Below are positions 51,228-62,198 of a stretch of 64,000 nucleotides of DNA, in pieces. Below the pieces are notes generated by a model. The model did not search any database and was not told where the DNA came from. It saw only the letters and a program-made list of their open reading frames with translations. Source of the DNA: Amblyomma americanum (Eukaryota; Arthropoda; Arachnida; Ixodida; Ixodidae); the NCBI RefSeq assembly GCF_052857255.1, contig NC_135497.1, positions 350,068,799 through 350,132,798 of the forward strand, written 5' to 3'. Positions within the stretch are counted from its first letter, which is position 1, and each line of letters begins with the position of its first letter. The position numbers were made by a program, and so were the translations under genes.

Positions 51228-51350
51228 GGTCGAGTGGTGCAGGAGATCCAGCAAGTGTTTGACTCATGGCTCACCCAGGGAATCCAGCTCTACAGGGGCC
51301 TAGACATCATCGAATTCGAGTGGATGCTGGGACGCATCCCGGTCGAGTGA
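51228..51350 (+). CDS. candidate terminal exon of an unknown gene
   Basis: 123 nt after CGCTCTCACAG. Phase 0: GRVVQEIQQVFDSWLTQGIQ ... YRGLDIIEFEWMLGRIPVE, stop TGA at 51348-51350. It joins in frame with 51096-51184 across a 43-nt intron. Conserved-looking amphipathic helix. Unknown function; could be a host gene remnant. Confidence 0.38.
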   Translation, partial: GRVVQEIQQVFDSWLTQGIQLYRGLDIIEFEWMLGRIPVE

Positions 51351-51767
51351 GGCCCTTGAACTTGAAGCGATCGACTCCAAGGCTTAGCAAACGAACTCCG
51401 CAGTTGGCTTGCCTATGGCTTATAGGGGAGCCCCGTGGAAATCTCGCCTTGAGAGGCTTATTTATACTTTCATACGTGAAGATATGCACCGAAATACAAT
51501 AATAGCTCTCACTAATTGCCCAGGCCAGGAATATCGCTCCTGAGCTATAGAAAACTATAAATATAATGCCGGTTAAGAATGGAGCGGAAACCACAGGTAA
51601 TACCGTTTGCACGCTTAACACGAATGCTCGAGCGCGTGTCTTCCACTGACATTATTGCCGCTGGGCATCGGCCGCTGGGTCTGAGACTTTGGGTGGAAGC
51701 AGGGCGCGAGCTTGCTCCAACCGCCGCAAACACACCACACAGAGCGGCGTGGTCTTGGACTCAGCGC

Positions 51768-51779
51768 CCAGCGCTCAGG
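51768..51779. repeat. target-site duplication, left copy
   Basis: CCAGCGCTCAGG, identical to 52736-52747, flanking the RNase H LINE. Confidence 0.85.
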
Positions 51780-52735
51780 CTTTCCAATGCCTAAGAACAT
51801 GCACACCGAGCACAACGGAGAACGCAGGACAGCCCGCACCAAAGCCCTGCATAAGCTCTACGGCAACAGTCCCGAGGTAGGCTACGTGGACGCGGAAGCG
51901 TACTCGTCGGGCTTCCGCATGGTTCTCGCCGTCGCTAATTCTCAGGCCCGACTAATCGCATCAGGATCCGTCAAAGCAGACTCATCGGAAATTGCAGAGG
52001 AAGCGGCCATGGCACTCGCCCTTGCCTCCACCTCTGCCACCAAAATTATCTCCGACTCAAAATCCGCCTTATCCAATTTCTCCAAAGGCCTGATATCCCG
52101 CACCGCGGCTCGGCTTCTACGCTTCTGGCACCGCACCCACCCCGTAACCCTCATCTGGACCCCCGCACACGAAGACCTCCCGGGTAACGAGGAGGTCCAC
52201 TCCCTCGCCCGAGGTCTCACTTTCCGGGCTGGAGTTGGATCTCCTCCACCATCCCGTGAGCGTCTGCTTACGTTCAAAGATATTCTTGCCAACTACCGAG
52301 ATACCCGGCGCGTTTGCGCACCGCCGGCTCCCTTCCTAACCTTAATCCAGGCCTCCCACTGGCGCCGACTCCAGACACGAACTGCTCCCTACCCTATTCT
52401 CATTCATGCCCGCTACCCCGGTCAATTCCTTTCTTCTTGTAAGCTCTGCGGGAAACTGGGAGACTTCCTTCATGTCCTCCTCACATGTCCTGCCTTCCCA
52501 CACCCTCCATCCCCCACCACGGCGGAGTCATACTGGGAGACTCTCCTGGCCAGCTCCGCTGCTGCTGACCAGCGCCGGATAATTACCGACGCCCTGAAGC
52601 GGATAGCCCTCCAAGGGCTGTCCTTTGCCCTGTAAGGGCAGCCTCCTAAGGGTTGCCTCGTGTCATGTTAGGAGGCTTGCCCCCCCCCCCCCCCCCCTCA
52701 GTATTTGGCAATAAATGTTTCCACCACCACCACCA
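51780..52735 (+). mobile_element. 5'-truncated I-like LINE with RNase H
   Basis: 956-bp insertion bounded by a perfect 12-bp duplication; 3' end has AATAAATG and (CCA)n. It contains only RNase H and the C-terminal zinc finger. A C18 run (52680-52697) lies in the 3' UTR. It interrupts otherwise unremarkable DNA. Confidence 0.88.
51787..52635 (+). CDS. LINE RNase H and zinc-finger C-terminus (open)
   Basis: Open to the stop at 52635. The first in-frame ATG after the insertion boundary is 51787; the upstream part of the longer frame is flank. RNase H: GYVDAEAYSS (Asp), AEEAAMALALAS (Glu), IISDSKSALS (Asp), TPAHEDLPGNEEVHSLARG, where His stands in the place of the fourth Asp (compare ANDLARE in the 7674 copy). 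Then CKLCGKLGDFLHVLLTC (C-x2-C-x7-H-x4-C). Isolated from RT it has no retrotransposition function. Confidence 0.85.
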   Translation: MPKNMHTEHNGERRTARTKALHKLYGNSPEVGYVDAEAYSSGFRMVLAVANSQARLIASGSVKADSSEIAEEAAMALALASTSATKIISDSKSALSNFSKGLISRTAARLLRFWHRTHPVTLIWTPAHEDLPGNEEVHSLARGLTFRAGVGSPPPSRERLLTFKDILANYRDTRRVCAPPAPFLTLIQASHWRRLQTRTAPYPILIHARYPGQFLSSCKLCGKLGDFLHVLLTCPAFPHPPSPTTAESYWETLLASSAAADQRRIITDALKRIALQGLSFAL

Positions 52736-52747
52736 CCAGCGCTCAGG

Positions 52748-53473
52748 GGCTGTAATATAAGCGCAGGACGCGCAATCGAGCGTTCCTGTTAAGCGTGCTG
52801 TCGCAGGTATGTTCCGCGTCGTCAGACAGCGAGCAAGCTATTAAAGCCATACCGGGCAGAGATGCCCTGATTATTTCCTTTTTGAGCGCCCTCCACACCG
52901 TCCCCACTTCCCACGAATGGAATAATTATGGCAACCGGCGGATATAAAAAGAGACTTAAAGTAGCGCAGAGCCACTGAACAGACTTCGGTGTTCTGCTAG
53001 AAGCGGATGCACTGACTGGCAGAGGGTACACACACCGTGCCAATACTGAAAGCGAGCTACCACTATTACCGTCGGGCGGCTTGTTGCAGCTATCGAAAGA
53101 AGCTATCCGTGCATTTTCATGCCGTATGCGTCCGTGCTATTAAAAAAAAATTTTACGGGCCAGCAACTTGTTAAAAATTTCGAACACCCGAGCGGCTGCT
53201 TCCTTACTTTATGTTCTGATTACTTTATGAAAGGCGCGGTATTGGTAATAGACGTCGAAACCTGGGGCAGCGATCGCTTCGATATTGTAATTTTTTTATT
53301 TATTTATATTTCAGCATACTCTTGGCCGTGAGGATATAACAGTGATGGGACAAAACACGAAAAGAGTAACAAGATCACTCGCAAATAATGCACACAAAAA
53401 TAAAGAGTTCACCATATTCCACAAAACTCCCATTTCATGCAATGTTATAGATTGCACATTACAATATTTCGGG
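52748..53473. other. no recognised gene
   Basis: A short AT-rich track (TTTATTTATTTATATTT at 53295) may be a LINE or MITE remnant. Confidence 0.3.
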
Positions 53474-53603
53474 TAAACACCCAATTAGCACAGGTCATTG
53501 GCCCAATATTGGAACAGTATGGTCCTCTCATCGTCCTTTGTAGGATCAGGTTTGCCAATACAGTTCCAATGTTGGGCCAGTTACTTGTGCTTCTTGGGTA
53601 TGG
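53474..53603. repeat. foldback inverted repeat, ~49-bp arms
   Basis: Arm 53474-53522 (ACACCC, AGCACAGGTCATTGGCCC, AATATTGGAACAGTAT) pairs with the reverse complement of 53555-53603 (ATACAGTTCCAA, GGGCCAGTTACTTGTGCT, TGGGTAT), roughly 80% identical, loop about 32 nt. Palindromic CCAATATTGG sits within the left arm. It resembles a foldback MITE core. Confidence 0.7.
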
Positions 53604-54046
53604 TTAAAGAGTTGATCCCTTCTAAACACAAGTGCAATAAAATCACACAAGAAAAAAAGAAACAAATATTAAGCACATTATAACCCCCAAGTGCAAAGCC
53701 AGAGGTATTTCTTGAAAGCTGACCTAATAACTTTGATCTGGTCAACTGCCGACGTTTGGCAAGAGGTGGCAGGTAAAGCAGACGCAGTATCTCTGTGACA
53801 AAGTCAATGCATGTATCCGGACATTGAGCGCTAGGGCTCTTCTTTTCAAGGTTTTAAATAATCCATGCCCGTTCTACAGGATCCCATATAGTGTTGTCAT
53901 ATTATAGTGTCGGTCGTAAATATGTAAAATAGCTGTTAATTTGACAAATTGCGAGGCATGTTTTAATCTTCGACGCAAAAAGCCAGTTTCTTTACCTAAA
54001 CAAATTTTCGAAACGCGCTTTTATCTGCTTAAATCCCGAGAAATTA

Positions 54047-54196
54047 TGGTTTGGTTTACGGTTTCTGGGGGTTTAACATCCCAAAGCGACTCAGGCTATG
54101 AGAGACGCCGTAGTGAAGGGCTCCGGGAATTTCGACCACCTGGAGTTCTTTGACATGCACTGACAACGCACAGTACACGGGCCCCTAGAATTTCCG
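54047..54196 (-). mobile_element. tick SINE body/tail, inverted
   Basis: Minus strand: GTACTGTGCGTTGTCAGTGC, CCAGGTGGTCGAAATTCCCG, GGAGCCCTTCACTACGG, TGAGTCGCTTTGGGATGTTA, AACCCCCAGAAACC. Same family as 46005. Confidence 0.72.
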
Positions 54197-55360
54197 AGAA
54201 ATTATGATCTCAGCCCATAACTGTCCTGCGCTCTGCGTCCAGTGTACATACGTTTCTTTCTTATCCGTCTTTTTTTCGAGCATCTAAAGGTATGAACGTC
54301 CACCATTACAGTAATCATAGACACTCTCTGTGTTGTTTGAGACCCCCAGAGCCACTGTTTTTTTCTCATTTTTCTTAAATTCCAAATTTTCGCATCAAAT
54401 TTCAACTGCTCTAAGAGCATCAATAATCGCCTAATAGTTATCTTTATTAGTTATACTGTGGAGAAGAAAGCCGTCGGCGAAAAACCGTAATTCAACAAAC
54501 TACACAAAAAGCGTAATTCAAAATCCTCGCCTCCGTCTTGGCCGCTCCGGCTGCTGCAATGATAACGTCTTGGCCAACAGACACAATGGCAACTTGAAGA
54601 ATTCTCAACCAAGTGTCGTGGTGCGACTAATAAAAAGAAGAGCATAGACGACTTGTCTACAGTCTTTGTCTATTCATAATGGTTATGCCATGCAGCGTCG
54701 ATTCTGGATACTAAACACTTAAAGCAATTCGATGGAGGCCAGGACGAAAAAAATGGACAAACTGACCTTCTTGAAACATTTATAAAAAACAGGATGAAAA
54801 TTGCATTCGTTGCAAAAAGTTGCGCGGAATGTGAAGCCAGTTGCAAACATTAGGAGTTTTGTTCTAGTTTAACTCCGTACACGCCTCAATCAAAATTATG
54901 TGACGCCGTATGTTCCTCGAACAGTCCCGTAATGCTGCAACGACCACTTAGCGGACTAAGTTTAGCCAACTGACTTTCGGAAACACCAGCCGCGGAGAAG
55001 TTTTACCATCAACAGGGTACATTCTAGATTCCCCGAGGTTTTTGCTCGAAGCCAAACAGTTATCAACTGACGCCCCGCTCAGACAACGCTGCCGCAAACT
55101 AGACTAGGCCGCTCCACTGGGAGAAATGAAGAATTCCCTGGCACCTTTCCTTCACAAGTCTGTACCGGGATTTGTTACTTTGGCAATATGTTCTTTGGGA
55201 AACGTTGGGCCTACAGCAACCATTCCTTGGAAGCACATAACGGCCCGTAGTAATACATTCCCGCTATCAGAGCGTAAGCTCTACTTCACGACAGAAGCAG
55301 CAACAGCCGGCCCATCGCTGAAGCCTTGACCTTGACCTTGAATAAATGAATAAAATAAAT
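54197..55360. other. no recognised gene
   Basis: Only short frames. Three CCTTGA units at 55324-55340 precede the SINE below. Confidence 0.3.
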
Positions 55361-55448
55361 ATTGCCGCCACTGGGATTCAAGCCCTTGGCTGCGCGAACT
55401 TATCCGCCTCGCTGGCCACTGCACGAGAGCGCTATGCTATCGCCGCAG
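55361..55448 (-). mobile_element. tRNA-derived SINE fragment
   Basis: Minus strand CTGCGGCGATAGCATAGCGC, TCTCGTGCAGTGGCCAGCG, GGGCTTGAATCCCAGTGGCG; same family and orientation as 18921-19010. Confidence 0.6.
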
Positions 55449-57306
55449 TATTTATTTTCTTGATTGCTTATAAAAATTGCCTCAAAGGAAAATCTGAATG
55501 TGCTTGCGCCACAAAACACTAGGCTGCGTAATACGAGTCCACCGTACCCCCGCAAGTCCCCACCTTCGCAAACATCAAAATTCTGGGAGGCACATGCATC
55601 CAGACAGGGGAGACAGCTATGCGGCTCTTCCTGGGTACCATATACTAACCGCACCAAAGCGCACTGCTCACGGAACAAAGATTTCGACGACCGTGGTGAC
55701 TCGGCGTGGCGGTCCCTAATGCTGCTCTTGCAGAGGCTCAGGCCTCGTGTTAAACTGCAACACGGTCTCCTGGTGTACATCGTCGTCTTCAACAACTGCC
55801 ATTTGCGGCGCGAAGAGATCACATAAGCTTAACCTCGTTCAGAGCATATAACCTGACTCTAATATCATCTCCAGACGTACCGACGACCCAGCAAAGCAAA
55901 ACCATGAGCCAATCAGGCTAAACGCATGTTTTCCCAAGTCTACTCGGTTTAACTGCGTAAAATCTTACTGTTTTTTTTTAAATGGAAGGGCGGTTTGTGC
56001 TATAAAGCCTAGCAAGCCTTGCTTTTCCCTTCATTATTTTCTTTCAAGCTCTAACGGTTACGTGCGTTTTCAATCTTCATTTTGCGCACAGTTAGCTTAT
56101 ATGGCATAGAGTACTTGTTTTCCTTCTTCCGACTTTGATATCCCTTTGACGCACTTCGCATGTGATCTTCGCTTGAGCTTCGATTTCCTAAAAGCGCAAA
56201 GAAATAGCTGGTATTCCTACGAGTGAAATCCGCATCGTGCATTTAATAAAATGTTGCTTCTTTGAAACGTCACTTTCCTTGCAGGAGTCGACGAAGCAAG
56301 TTCGTGGGCCGCGAGATCGTTACGCGTTTCACCACGAACCTTCTCAACGATGGGATCTTCTACACGGACTCCAACGGTCGAACAACGATCGAGAGGGGGT
56401 ACTCACGCGATCTACGAGCGGCGGAACCCACGTGCAAACGGTCAGACGACCGGCAAGGATTTGTAGGCCGACTTTGGCGGACGGCATCGCGCACATGCTG
56501 ATAGCGAAGAGCACGCGAGGCCTTGTGAATTATTATGCCTCCTATTTAACAGTCACGTAGTTCGCATCTATCTTTGTCGAAAGCAAATCTCAGTTTTTCA
56601 ATCGAGCTTCCTGAGAACAGCACTTCGATCGGTGAAGAGGTGAAGAGGTTTTGGCAAATAGCGTAAACATTATGTGGTCAGATGGGCTGGTGGCGTTCAA
56701 GCCGTAATGCACAGTTTAGCGGGTTAGTACTAGCTGTTTTCAAAAATTTGGTTTCTATGACGAGCTCTTTATTGAGTCTATTTCGCTAAGCGCCACCAAA
56801 CCGAAAAGCGCAACATAAAAGTTGAATTCTCGTTGTTGCCCGGATGAGGATGAAGCCTTTATGCAGGTATTCACGCGAAAGTTTTTTGCTTGCCTAATGA
56901 ACTTTTAACCTACATACCCTTCGAGCTTGTCCACCAAGTATAGGTCCGGGCCGTGACATTAGCCTGGAATAACCCGGTATCCAGTGGCTTTTAATCAATT
57001 ATCGTAGGATTACAGCGAATGCAACATCCACCTTTTTCGACGCCGCGCGTGCATTTCTCAGGAGGGTATGTATGAACAGTGCTTGTTCGCGACATCAGCA
57101 TTGGTGTATGTGATCTGGCGGCGGCCTATACACGTTTCTATCGTTGGGAGCGCCATCTTTCAAAGCAAGCCTCAAACCAGGAATCAAAAAACCAGCAGAA
57201 GCACACTGGTAAAGAGAGTAACGGACATCCCAGTGTTGCCCGTTCGCTATGAACTGCTCCGACTGGTGAAACTTGCTGCTGGCGTGCATGTGCGTGATTG
57301 TTTTCC
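55449..57306. other. no recognised gene
   Basis: A 140-codon minus frame and a 120-codon plus frame overlap at 55400-55826; neither has recognisable motifs. 56280-56520 on plus contains a GC-rich stretch after TTCCTTGCAG that could be an exon, unassigned. Confidence 0.3.
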
Positions 57307-57623
57307 ATGTCGGAAAGCTACAAAACTTCTTCTGGACAGCACTGTGTTGTTTACGAATGCACCAGTAACCAAAATAAAGAAATGCGGCGAGAAAAGTGCT
57401 TTGCACAACTCACGCCGTTCTTCAAGAAGATTGCGGGTGCAACATGTTCTTGTTGCACCGATTTCCCGCGGACCCTCATCTGATGCAGTGTTGGATAAGT
57501 GCTGTGAATCGGAAAGATTTCATCCCTTTAGAGTCTTCCCGCATATGCTCCCTTCATTTTGTTGATGGGAAGAGAAGGGACAAAAATCCGGAACCTATGC
57601 TTCGCCTTGGCTACCGAAGAAAG
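57307..57623 (+). pseudogene. THAP zinc-finger exon
   Basis: ATG 57307: HCVVYECTSNQNKEM (C-x4-C). After a frameshift between about 57380 and 57430: MFLLHRFPADPHLMQCWISA, RKDFIPLESSRICSLHFVDG, PEPMLRLGYRRK. Zinc ligands (C, C, C, H), the HRFP block, the invariant Trp and the trailing Pro are all present, but in two frames. Donor at GTAATA 57624. Binds DNA in transposases and host regulators. Confidence 0.72.
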
Positions 57624-58643
57624 GTAATACGTGCAGCGAGTAGTGCAATAAGGGCTGCCTGAATGCTACCAAACATTTATTGCAAGTTGTGGAAGGGAGA
57701 CGACGAATAATTAAACAGGACCCTGTTGTGCCCAAAAAGGTTTGTAAAGACGCGGCGTACTAGGGCGACAATGATAACAGAGTCCTTGTTTTCAGCGAGC
57801 AAAGAATCTCTCTGTGGGACCAGCTTCCATGCGAAGCCCTCCCCAATCAGCCGGGCTGAATGCGGCGAGCGGTTCTCCGATACAAGAACCACCGCAAACG
57901 GTAAAAACTTCATATCCTGCCATTTGCCCCTTTTTGTTTGCACCAAAGATCGCCATGATCCCATGAATTCAGATTACCGCACACTTGCTGCCTGGAACGG
58001 ACTCAAGTGCATTGAAAATGCTCTGCGATGCCGCCCTAGTAATGGTAGGTGTTCTTTTTGTTGCCCTAGAGCAAGTTTACTTGAAGAGTGAAACTGCAGA
58101 ACATCTGACACGCGGTGTTCAGTGCCAGTGGAGGCTTGCACCCGTGTGTCCATCGGGGCGGAGCTTTGATGACCGTTTGCCTAGTGTGGCAGCGATGTAA
58201 CATAAATTATGGTGAGGCATAAAAAAAAGGGAAAAAAAAATAGAGCCTCTGCAGCGATGTAACAGTAGAATAATCAGCCCGGGAGGCTTTTCTTTTACCA
58301 ATGTCCAGGCATTTACAGTGCTTTTTGCCACACGACCTTTTTCCCACCCGCCTTCGGACTGGAGTGACCTTTAACACGAACTCACCGCTATCACCTGTCT
58401 ATCCACTTTTCTAAAACTGCATATTGCGTATATCAGTCACAAAGACATTTACACCTACTCTGTTTTAACCATGTAATCAGTCTGTGTTCCCAATGTTAGA
58501 TATTCCAAGCATGAAGCTTTTAACAATAAATGTGAAATGTAGTTACGTCTATTCATAACCTCGTATGGTAGATAGCACCTTCTTTTAAAACTAACTGAAC
58601 TCAACAGATTTTTTCTTTGCAAAACATTGCTGTCTATTTTCAG
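57624..58643. other. first intron, no coding recognised
   Basis: A 95-codon minus frame and a 121-codon plus frame overlap here (57677-58091) without motifs. Confidence 0.3.
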
Positions 58644-58718
58644 GAACTTCAGCTCAATCTCTCCCCGCAGGCATCAAAGGATGAAACCATCATTTCAGAC
58701 CAGCAGATCAGCGAAAAA
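58644..58718 (+). CDS. small exon 2a (75 nt, phase 0)
   Basis: Acceptor TATTTTCAG, donor GTGAGT. Reads ELQLNLSPQASKDETIISDQ QISEK, 25 codons. An internal acceptor-like CCCCGCAG at 58670 would give a 48-nt version aligning with exon 2b. Acidic/Ser-rich linker between THAP and nuclease domains. Confidence 0.55.
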
Positions 58719-59080
58719 GTGAGTAAACAGGTGTCGAGACTGACTTGCAGGCCTTTTGGAATGGTTTATGTAGTGCACATGCATTCACTTGTCCAACGAG
58801 TATGCCGCATTTGTGCGCTATATATTTGTGGTGGTAATGTCAAACTTTTTTATTTTGAACAAAAAAGACAATGGTGGAAGTCTCTGGCACCATTGGCAGT
58901 GAGGCAAGCTCTTCTATGTAACTTGCAGATAGAGTAAGTAGAGCATCTGTTGTTCTTTACTGTCGAAGCACTGATTTTTTTTTCAAATCTAACTGAACCC
59001 AAGAGGTTTTCTGTGGTAATTCTCATCAGACATTGCTATTTATTTTAAGAAACGTGGTTCAGCTTGATCTCTCCTTCCAG

Positions 59081-59155
59081 GAATCTGAGGACAAAATCGC
59101 TGTTTGTGTCCAGCCAGGACAGGATGTGCAGACCAGTGAAATGGAGAGTGAACAG
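59081..59155 (+). CDS. small exon 2b (75 nt, phase 0), duplicate of 2a
   Basis: Acceptor CTCTCCTTCCAG, donor GTGACG. Reads ESEDKIAVCVQPGQDVQTSE MESEQ, 25 codons, in the second copy of the tandem duplication. Confidence 0.55.
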
Positions 59156-59648
59156 GTGACGGGACTTGCTTGCAGATTTTTTTGCAATGGTTTCAGTGCT
59201 GCACTTGCATATACTTCAATTATCAGCGTGCCACATATGTGCTCTTTATATTATTGGTCATAACGCGAAACTTTGTTATGGGCAAAACAGACACCCGTGG
59301 CAGTTTCTGACATCTTCAGGAGTGAGGCAAGCTCTTCCTCGCACCATGCAGATGCAGTAAGTATAGTAACTGTTGCAGTATAGCTTCCTAAGCAATCCCA
59401 CATTAGAATAAGTGGTACATGCCTGTTGTTTTGACAGAATACTGCATCTTTGGTGGTGTTGTACAATGTAATATTGCTATTACATTTCAAATGATGCAGG
59501 CAGCATAGGTTACTACACATGGTATCTTCGACATTGTTATTGAGCGACTCATGGTTCCCAGCAACAAGAACAACACATACAGACGACACATACAGATGTG
59601 TCGTTCTTGTTTTTGTAAACCATCAGCAGCGCAATAACAATGTCGAAG

Positions 59649-59732
59649 ATTACAAACCAACCAGGCCCATCTGAAGCTCTTTGTACACCTGGTACCTTAG
59701 AAGGAGGCTATCAGAGGCATGCTACAGATGTG
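59649..59732 (+). CDS. small exon 3a (84 nt, phase 0, GC donor)
   Basis: After AG at 59648: ITNQPGPSEALCTPGTLEGG YQRHATDV, donor GCAAGT. It aligns with exon 3b (start IT, end DV). The upstream polypyrimidine tract is weak, and the GC donor suggests a decaying or minor exon. Confidence 0.4.
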
Positions 59733-59907
59733 GCAAGTGAAATATAGTGTCATTATAGCGTTTCCACACTGTACTAAGGACACACAGTCAAGGCTCTTCA
59801 ATCAAAGCTTACATTGTTCATTTTTGCTTTACTAGTGATTATAGGGGCCCAAAAGTCGACTTAAATAACTTTGTGATTCAATCTTGGAGCTCGACGTCCT
59901 TTCCCAG

Positions 59908-59973
59908 GCAACGCGAACACCTCTGCTGTCTAGCCGGAATACACAGCAGTCTCAGTGGTGACATACCAACAGG
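59908..59973 (+). pseudogene. small exon 4a relic (66 nt), stop inside
   Basis: Acceptor TCCTTTCCCAG, donor-like GCAAGT. Starts ATRTPLLSS where exon 4b has ATQTPALTS. TGA at codon 18. Confidence 0.4.
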
Positions 59974-60134
59974 GCAAGTGGAACACTAATTGCATTTAAC
60001 ATTTTGCAGCCGTTTCGCACTTCGCCGCTAAGCTATACTGTCTAGCTATGTGCGCAGAGGGCAAGTGTGTGGCCATTTACAAACCTAGAAGAATGCTGAT
60101 GAATCTGCAGTCACAAGGCACTGTTTTATTCTAG

Positions 60135-60206
60135 ATAACACAGGTAGCACCACCATGCCCTTGCTTCGGTGGTGAAACAGGCTGCCGGTACCATTACCGA
60201 GATGTG
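60135..60206 (+). CDS. small exon 3b (72 nt, phase 0)
   Basis: Acceptor TGTTTTATTCTAG, donor GTAAGT. Reads ITQVAPPCPCFGGETGCRYH YRDV, 24 codons. Strong borders. Confidence 0.5.
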
Positions 60207-61013
60207 GTAAGTTGCTTCAGTTACACATGCTTCTCATACGTGTTGAATATGGCAGTGTGCACTTGTTTTCACATGAATGCAGCTGACAAAAGAATATGCA
60301 ACCACATTCATTGCTCTCGCAGTTGAAGGCACCACAGACTGTGAATATTACTTATTCATCCATAAGGCAAGCTGTTACATTATTCATGCAGGATGTTGAT
60401 AGTTGATGCTCATAGCGTCGCTGAACAACTGGCAGGCTGCATAAACATATACCAAACAGAAAGAGCGTGCCGGCTACATTAGGCAAAACAGGTTCCTTAC
60501 GGATGCTCTGGTTAAGGGATGAATGCACTTTCTGAAGGTCTACCATAGGCACAGTAGAGAGAAATAGTACTTGACACAGTAGTGCGGCATAATAGCTTGT
60601 GCTACCTTTGGAGCTTGATTATGCAAAACAAGGGCACCCAAGTGAAAAAGATACTTGCATATTTCTTGAAGTAAACATCTACGGCGACTGATTCAGACGA
60701 TGCTGTCATGAGTCATCTTTAAAAAATGCACACCTATGGCAGCGTCTGAAATGTACACATTCTTTCCAAGAAGCTGCCCTGCTTATGGTATAAAAACATT
60801 CTAGTTTGCCAAAGCTACTCTTGCAGCAAGTTGGCAAGACACATGAATGTGAACCTAGCACTGTTCTGGCTGTGTTGTCATGTTAGGAAGTTACAACCAG
60901 GAGGTGTTATAAAACACTAAAACCAGGAGGTGTGAGTTTTGGCCATTGTACTACTGTAGCTTGTGAAACCTAAGAATTCTGCTTTTATAACGAAACTTGC
61001 CTTTTTGTTTCAG

Positions 61014-61067
61014 GCAACACAAACACCAGCTCTCACAAGCTTTGACCTATGCCGTAGGACAGGCATT
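61014..61067 (+). CDS. small exon 4b (54 nt, phase 0)
   Basis: Acceptor TTTTTGTTTCAG, donor GTAAGT. Reads ATQTPALTSFDLCRRTGI, 18 codons. Confidence 0.5.
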
Positions 61068-61396
61068 GTAAGTGTGTTTTACATAGAGAATTACAAACTT
61101 TGTGTTGCTAATAAGCAACAAATAACCGAGCATATACGATGCTCCTGCTGCATCTATATTTTCAGCATGAAAAGTGATGTCTCCAATTCTACTGAAATTA
61201 TGCTTTCATCACTTCTGGTATACACATGCTTGGCGGGGTGATTAACTGTGAGCTGATTGTCAGGCTAATATGACAAGCTACCTCAGAACTAGAGCGTCAG
61301 GGCTCAATATTTTGAGCTAGTTTGAATTGCTGAGTGTTCTGAACAGATACTTATGTATTTTGCTTGTTTTGACGCACTGATTCGGTTTTCTTGTAG

Positions 61397-62141
61397 GTGT
61401 CAACAGGCAGTGATGCTTCATCTAACCACATAGCACATAAAGACCACCCATAGGCACAAATGGTTGCACATGATGTTCTGAGAAGGTCAGTTCATGAGAC
61501 ATTATCACAAGATGACATTGTTTTTTATACAGGTCTACCTTGTCCAGCTTTCAGTGGGCTGGCTAAACTCATTAGTGCACTGACAAATAAGCAAACTTTA
61601 CTATCAACAGAGGATACACTTCTTATGTGCCTAATGAGGCTTCGCCTTTGCCTTTTATATGGCCACTTGGCACGGATTTTTCAGGTGTAAGTTTCAAGTG
61701 TGGGCAACTATATTAAGTATATGCTGGAACTGCTTAGCCAAATAATAAAGAGGGCAGTTGTTTGGCTCCCCAGTAAGGCAATCAGGAACAGCATGCCAGC
61801 ATCATTTATCAAGAACGGCTATGGTAACGCAACTTGCATACTTGACTGTAACGAAGTTGCTCTGCAGCGCCCTAAAGAGCTCAGGGCGACAGCACAAACT
61901 TATAGAAGCTACAAAGCACGGAACACAGTCAAGTTTCTTATTGCCATATCCCCTAGTGGGTGCATTATGTTTGTCTCAAAAGCTTATGGTGGGCGTGCTT
62001 CAGACAAATATATAACAAGGGATAGCCATATTGGGGACTACCTTGTGCCCGGAGATGAAATCATGGCAGACCGAGGGTTCACCCTTGATGAGGAACTCGA
62101 AGTTCAAGGAATTCGGCTGGACACACCAGCCTTCACAAAAG
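61397..62141 (+). pseudogene. DDE_4 (Harbinger-type) transposase exon
   Basis: Acceptor TTTTCTTGTAG. Reads VSTGSDASSNHIAHK, TAG at 61451; then an HTH-like region (LLSTEDTLLMCLMRLRLCLL, YGHLARIFQV), TAA at 61688 inside the usual F-x-V-S-x-S-T-V helix, VGNYIKYMLELLSQI; then the nuclease: ILDCNEVALQRP (catalytic Asp, codon 61844-61846), KFLIAISPSGCIMFVSKAYG, EIMADRGFTLDEEL (second Asp, codon 62069-62071). Splices at G/GTATGA after 62141. Both stops need only one substitution. Harbinger elements cut and paste at TWA-type targets. Confidence 0.8.
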
Positions 62142-62198
62142 GTATGAATTCATGAATTGTTTGAGCGAATGACTCAGACATTTCAAATGACTTCACAG

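Larger units (their letters stand above)
58580..59370 (+). repeat. ~400-420-bp tandem duplication containing one small exon each
   Basis: Landmarks repeat in the same order at 398-423 bp offset: TCTAACTGAAC or ACTAACTGAAC (58590/58989), CATTGCTRTYTATTTT, TCAGCTYRATCTCTCC, exon, ACTTGCAGRYTTTT, GGCAGT, GTGAGGCAAGCTCTTC (58899/59322), TGCAGAT-AGTAAGTA. Confidence 0.8.

Noticed and set aside
55400..55826. 140-codon minus-strand protein
   Set aside because: Equally long antiparallel frame on plus, no family signature on either strand.
57677..58091. Second gene inside the first intron of the THAP/DDE_4 gene
   Set aside because: Two overlapping antiparallel frames of about 100 codons without motifs; chance openness is likely.
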